Assembly: GCA_964035795.1 (NCBI GenBank) | Contig: OZ038322.1 | Coordinates: 18,702,674-18,766,673 of the forward strand | Length of the DNA stretch: 64,000 nt | Direction: 5' to 3' | Origin: Pterobdella sp. o SKG-2022 | Lineage: Eukaryota > Annelida > Clitellata > Hirudinida > Piscicolidae | Part shown: one piece after another, positions 59,668 to 64,000 of the stretch | Numbering within the stretch: the stretch's first letter is position 1 | How the letters are laid out: every line of letters starts with the position of its first letter | The notes under the pieces: model-generated | What the model was told of the DNA's origin: nothing | What the model saw: the letters and a program-made list of their open reading frames with translations, nothing else | Databases searched by the model: none | Translations under genes and position numbers: made by a program

Positions 59668-60018
59668 TTTACACTGTTGAAATGATTTCAAATCATAAGT
59701 GAATAAAATGGTCATGAAAGTGAGAATACAAATAAAAGTAGTTTAAAACTTACCTTGTCTATTTAGTTTGCACCGAGGAAACCTTGAGAACTTGGAAAAC
59801 TAAGTCAACGGTTTGAAATTTTGGCAATTTCTGAGGTAGAAAAAGCCTCTTTTATAACCTACAAGCTTTTGGATTATTTATTCTCACTTGTGTTGAGCTA
59901 ATTAAATTCCACAGTTGTTTCCAAACTTGTCAATGTTGTACTAGACTTGTGCTGAAAGTCATAACTAATCTACATATTAGTGTCTGTTCAGTTTCAATCA
60001 ATTTTGTTTTATGCTTTT
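59503..60018 (-). repeat. duplicated unit B (peptide gene copy 2 and promoter)
   Basis: Partner of 57,237-57,748 at an offset of about 2,270 bases in the same orientation. The right boundary is after TTTTGTTTTATG; the left boundary is inside the coding sequence at TCTATCCAAAGA. Confidence 0.9.
59849..59858 (-). promoter_or_regulatory. TATA box of peptide gene copy 2
   Basis: GTTATAAAAGAGG on the minus strand, same position relative to the 5' UTR donor as in copy 1. Confidence 0.7.
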
Positions 60019-61194
60019 CATGTTCTAGTTGTCGTCAATTTTTTAAAATGTTTGTGTTTGTTTGAATGTTTTCACTCTTAAGTTTCAATTAATTCAAAAG
60101 CTTCTCAATGGAAAATTTTCCAGATCTGACATCAGTCTGATGCCTTTTATTTCGTTTTGTATTCAAGATTTTCAACAAAGCTTGATATTTTATGTTTTTG
60201 GTATTAAAATTCAGAAACATTGTTTTATGTATAAATTAAAAACTATAATATCCACAAAAGTGATGAAAAAATAATTTTTCTAAAAAAACACACTATTCTA
60301 TAATCTTCTCAACACTAATCCAAAAATATGAAGCAAAGCCACAATGGAGTGAGTATTGATGGCAGTTCTATCTGTTTCGGCTATATGACTTCCTAAGGGA
60401 TTTATTTTTATAGAGAAAAAGATTTTCAATGTGAGTTACACGACTTACAATTTTTTTTAAACGTATACTGTAGGTTGGGAGAAAACATCTTCATTTTTGT
60501 TTTTTTTTAATTCAGCTTAACCCTCTAATAAATTCAAAATAAAATTTCCATTGATGCAAATTCACAAAAATCTAAACTCAGAAAAAACTACAAAAATTCA
60601 TTCTTACTTTGTCTAAAGTTTTACAAACTTCCAAGTTACTGTTCAAATGGCAGTTTTTTTTAGCAAAAATTTTGAAGTAAAACTATCAAAGTCCAGAGTG
60701 ATTTTTCATAATAAAAACGTCATAGAAATACTAAGACTATCCCAACACATCTCAGTTGGATGATGGAAACGATGTTCCTAAAGGAAAAAGTTCAAGCTAG
60801 GAGATGAGATATCTATTTTCTGGTTTTACGGTGTTAAAACAGTGTAAAGATTTGATATGAAGCGTCTACAGGGTTTTTTTGTTTACTCATTTTTGGAAGT
60901 TAATTATCATTATTTTGTCTGTTTCTATTTTGAAATCTATAATTTTTTTTGTGTTTAATAACAATGAATAAGGGTTATTAATAAATATATATGAAACATT
61001 TCAAAATGTTCCAAGTTTTTAGTTCATCATAAAAGGTCGAAATCATTTTTATGACATTTATTGCACTTCAACTTAGTGTTTTTGAAGAAAAAATCTCAAT
61101 TTTTTTTCACCAAAATTTTAATAGATCATAATACTTTAATTCAAAAATCTCATTCAGACTCTGTCAAATTAGTGAAGTTTCAATCATCATAACA
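60019..61194. other. AT-rich spacer with old duplication remnants
   Basis: No gene is supported. The part from about 60,720 to 61,080 is the diverged partner of 59,030-59,360. Confidence 0.5.
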
Positions 61195-61660
61195 ACTTCG
61201 AGCTTTCCACTAAGTTGTTGGTTCCACGTTTTCCAAACGCCTATAATTTTCAGGTCGGTTATGTATTTTAAAATGTTTTTTTTTCAATTTGTGAAGTGTA
61301 AAGCACAACGTTGAGAATCAAGAAAGCAATAAAATAGCTTTATTTTACACTGTTGGAATAATTTCATTGTATAAATAAAGATCATGAAGATGAAAATTAA
61401 GTAGTTTATATATATTTCTCGTCTATGTGGTTTGAAATTATTGAATCGTAACTGAAAGCTAAATCGGAGCTTTGAAATTTTGGCGAATTCGAAAGTAGGA
61501 AAGGCTTTCCTTTCATATCTCTAACTTTTTGGCCATTCATACCCCTAGTGATATTATTAAATCTAACAGTTGTTATCAAATTTTTCAATCTTGTACTTAT
61601 CTTTTGTTGAGCTTTATAGATAATCTATATATTATTGTGTGTGAAATGTTAAACAATTTC
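61195..61660 (-). pseudogene. decayed third copy of the peptide gene
   Basis: Diverged but collinear with copies 1 and 2. It keeps CCACGTTTTCCAAACGCC (the FGKR region), GTGTAAAGCACAACGTTGAG, AATCAAGAAAGCAATAA and TTTTACACTGTTGGAAT (signal peptide and acceptor region). It also keeps the AGTAGTTTA/CTCGTCTA stretch around the 5' donor and upstream sequence to about 61,650. Small deletions disrupt the mature-peptide codons, and the initiator region now reads AAATAAAGC. The TATA box is degenerate. Confidence 0.75.
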
Positions 61661-64000
61661 AACATGGTTTTTTCTAGTCTAAACTTTAGAATGGAAGATC
61701 ACAAACAGAAACACAAAAAGGCGATGATTATGAAATATAATTAACTAAAACTCTCCAGTAAAGCTTTATCTAGTAAATAGATCTTTTATAAAGACTTTTT
61801 TGCAAATATGGCTCAAAACGGGCCGTTCTAAATAAAATATTTCCCTTTCGAATCATCTATCTGAAAACTAGTTTTCTAACATTCAAAGATCTAAGCTACC
61901 TAATGTGTTGAAAATTTTTCCTTAATTAAAAATCTGGAGCAATACTTTATTGAAATCACAACTATGCAAAGTTTTCAAAAATTTGTGAAACCTATATGTC
62001 ATTTCAAAATCTTTTTTGTGTTCACACAAATGAGTTCTTGAGCCCTGAGGCTTGTCAATGTTTTTTGCCAATTCAATGTTTTTAATTTTAAAAGTTGTTT
62101 TTAAATTATTTCAAAATTTTTCTTCATTATTATTTAATATACTTTTTGCAATAAGAAGTTTTGATTGAACTTTAAAGTATTGATGGTTGAAAAGTAAACA
62201 GTGATTGGTATTTGTAGCTTCGGCTGTCATAAATTTGCATAAAATATAATGGTACATAAATTTTTGGTAATATAGAGAAAGAAGTAAAAAGTCTTTTAAA
62301 CAAATTTTCGAAAAATAACAGAACGAAATTGAAAAATTTTTTATTGTAATATTTTTTTAGAATTTTGTAATGAAAATCATTTCAACGGCCAAAAGTTCAC
62401 ATGCTTTCTTGCTTCAGACCATCATGGGACTGTAGAAGTCTCATTATGCATTATCCATCTTAATTTCTAAAAAAATATTGGTTAAGATATTTATGGAATG
62501 AAATTAGCTTATTACTAACACCAAAAAACTCAAAACAAAAATTAGACTCGATTTAATGGGAAAGAACAGAACAGTTTTTTTTGAAACGAACATAGTTTAT
62601 CAAAAAAAAATTAATCTTTGATCAAACTGCATGTTTTTGAAACTATTTAATTTTGCTGAAAATCAAAGTAAATATATTTTAAATAATTTTTTTTTAAAAT
62701 GGAAAAAATTAAAGCTTAATCAATTTCAAACTAGGAGATTTGAAAGAGTACATTAAAAAAAACAAAATGAGAAAGATCTGAAAAGAATCATTAGTGAAAG
62801 CAAAAAATTTTTTGAACTTTTCAAGATCTGTTTTTTTAAAGTACTTTAGAATTTTAAGCTGCAAAATTAATTCGTAACATCTACAAATATTTGTTTCTTT
62901 TAGAGACATCGTATGTATCTTTTTTTTGTGAATATTTGTTTAAACTCAAATACTATATTATTTAATATCAAAATGCTTATAAGAGAAAGTTTCATTCAAA
63001 AACTCGGTTATCAATACCTCATAATTATCATATTGTGCTTTTGAGATGAAATTGTTCTATTTGATTCCGTTTGATTTTACAGATTCTCTGTCGGCTATGA
63101 AACTTTTTTCTTGCTTTCTACAATATATAAATAAAAAAAAAACTCATATTTAAAAATGAAAAGATTTTTAGTTGAGGACGTTCAATTCAAGACAGTTTTT
63201 AGGGGCTTATTAATTTAGCATAGAGAAACAAGAAGTGAGCCATCAAGTTGGAAGCAGTTCTAGTTGTGCAATTATTAAGTTCATGGAGGGCTACTCCCTA
63301 ATTCAACATGAAGATCAATATTATTCAAACATTTTTGTTCCATTCATTTACTTTATCAATTGGTTATTTTGTGATGTTTTGGTTATAGTTTTATAATATC
63401 GTTATTTATTATGTATGTTTTCTGGCTGTATGGATAGGTTGTTAGCGTAAGACTAATTATGTAAAGGCATCAGATTTGATACAATTAAAACCTGTCCCAC
63501 AGTGTTTTTTTATAACTTTAATTTGCAGCAAGCGCTACAAACGACACAAAAATAAACGTTATATAAACTCAAATTTAGTACTTCTATAAGTAGAAATTTT
63601 CAAATAAAAGAAATGAAAGTGTCAGAAAAATTTGAAGTTAAAACCAGATAGGATGATGAAATAAACTTAGAGTCGATGTCTCAAGTAGCGGAGTAATGTT
63701 TTAAATTATTCAAAAATCTTTTGAAGCTCGTGGTGATGTTCAACTTGACGTTATCTGTTCAGTAATAGTTTCTTTTTTTTTTGTTGTTGATTGATTTGAA
63801 TAAACTGAAAGATAACAGACAAAATTAATCAATTCAGTGACAACACTTGATGCAATGGGAATCATAAAAACACGTTAAAATTTAAAGTTTATCATTTACA
63901 CAAAGGTTTTTGATGTATTTTCTATATCAGTATCAGGTAACTAACTTGGTAAAGTCGTTGGGTAGAAGGTAAAAGAAAGATAATATATAAAAAAAGAAAT
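61661..64000. other. AT-rich intergenic right end
   Basis: No gene is recognised. Many A/T homopolymers; a 66-codon minus frame at 62,709 is Phe/Leu/Lys-rich and unsupported. One SINE-like copy is at 63,421. Confidence 0.5.
63421..63510 (+). mobile_element. diverged tRNA-SINE-like copy
   Basis: CTGGCTGTATGGATAGGTTG, then GTTAGCGTAAGACTAATTA, CAGATTTGATAC and GTCCCACAGTGTTTTTT follow the order of copies 2 and 3 (box A region, GACTAATTA, box B-like, CACATTGTGTTTT). Box A is degraded and the match is weak. Confidence 0.4.

Noticed and set aside
1..64000. CRISPR arrays, operons, prophage or ribosomal RNA genes
   Set aside because: None seen; the window is animal nuclear DNA with spliceosomal introns.

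Overview
This is a strongly AT-rich animal nuclear DNA window with many small GT-AG introns, one 200-base run of N (assembly gap), a Dlx homeobox gene, a POU-homeobox gene and several ordinary metazoan housekeeping genes. The organism is not named. The tropomyosin exon sizes equal those I know from vertebrate TPM genes, and a tandem pair of secreted, probably C-terminally amidated helical peptides is built like ascidian clavanin/styelin precursors. I therefore favour a chordate, most likely a tunicate. That is inference, not proof.

Layout. Positions 1-14,600 are gene-poor and repeat-rich. They hold a LINE tail, a decayed Penelope-like element with RT and GIY-YIG remnants, three tRNA-derived SINE copies, a 24-base minisatellite, the 3' exons of an unidentified coiled-coil gene and the gap. 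From 14.6 to 25.5 kb lie two minus-strand developmental transcription factors, Dlx (3 exons, 727 aa) and a POU-homeobox factor (2 exons, 610 aa). They are separated by 6.4 kb of non-coding DNA with a tetranucleotide microsatellite and an isolated GC-rich cluster of promoter motifs.

From 28.6 to 55.8 kb is a compact block of alternating genes. These are a signal peptide/TM/SH3 protein (+, 7 exons, 819 aa), POLA2 (-, 17 exons, 578 aa), a short-type tropomyosin (+, 8 exons, 247 aa), SETD1 H3K4 methyltransferase (-, 12 exons, 1439 aa) and SEC63 (+, 19 exons, 791 aa). I rebuilt these models by joining exons whose splice phases agree; every one closes in frame. POLA2 and tropomyosin share a 208-base divergent promoter with an E2F-type site. 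SEC63 introns carry two related foldback elements.

From 57.2 to 61.7 kb is a minus-strand array of small secreted peptide genes. Two are intact copies with near-identical TATA promoters, signal peptides and mature peptides but different acidic tails, and one is a decayed third copy. An unidentified two-exon gene lies between the intact copies. This array is the best candidate for something undescribed. The right end (61.7-64 kb) has only AT-rich sequence and one diverged SINE-like copy.

The genes do not form a single pathway. The block joins DNA replication (POLA2), actin filaments (tropomyosin), chromatin (SETD1), ER translocation (SEC63) and probable host defence (peptides). Exon coordinates were counted by hand and may be off by a base where splice choice is ambiguous.
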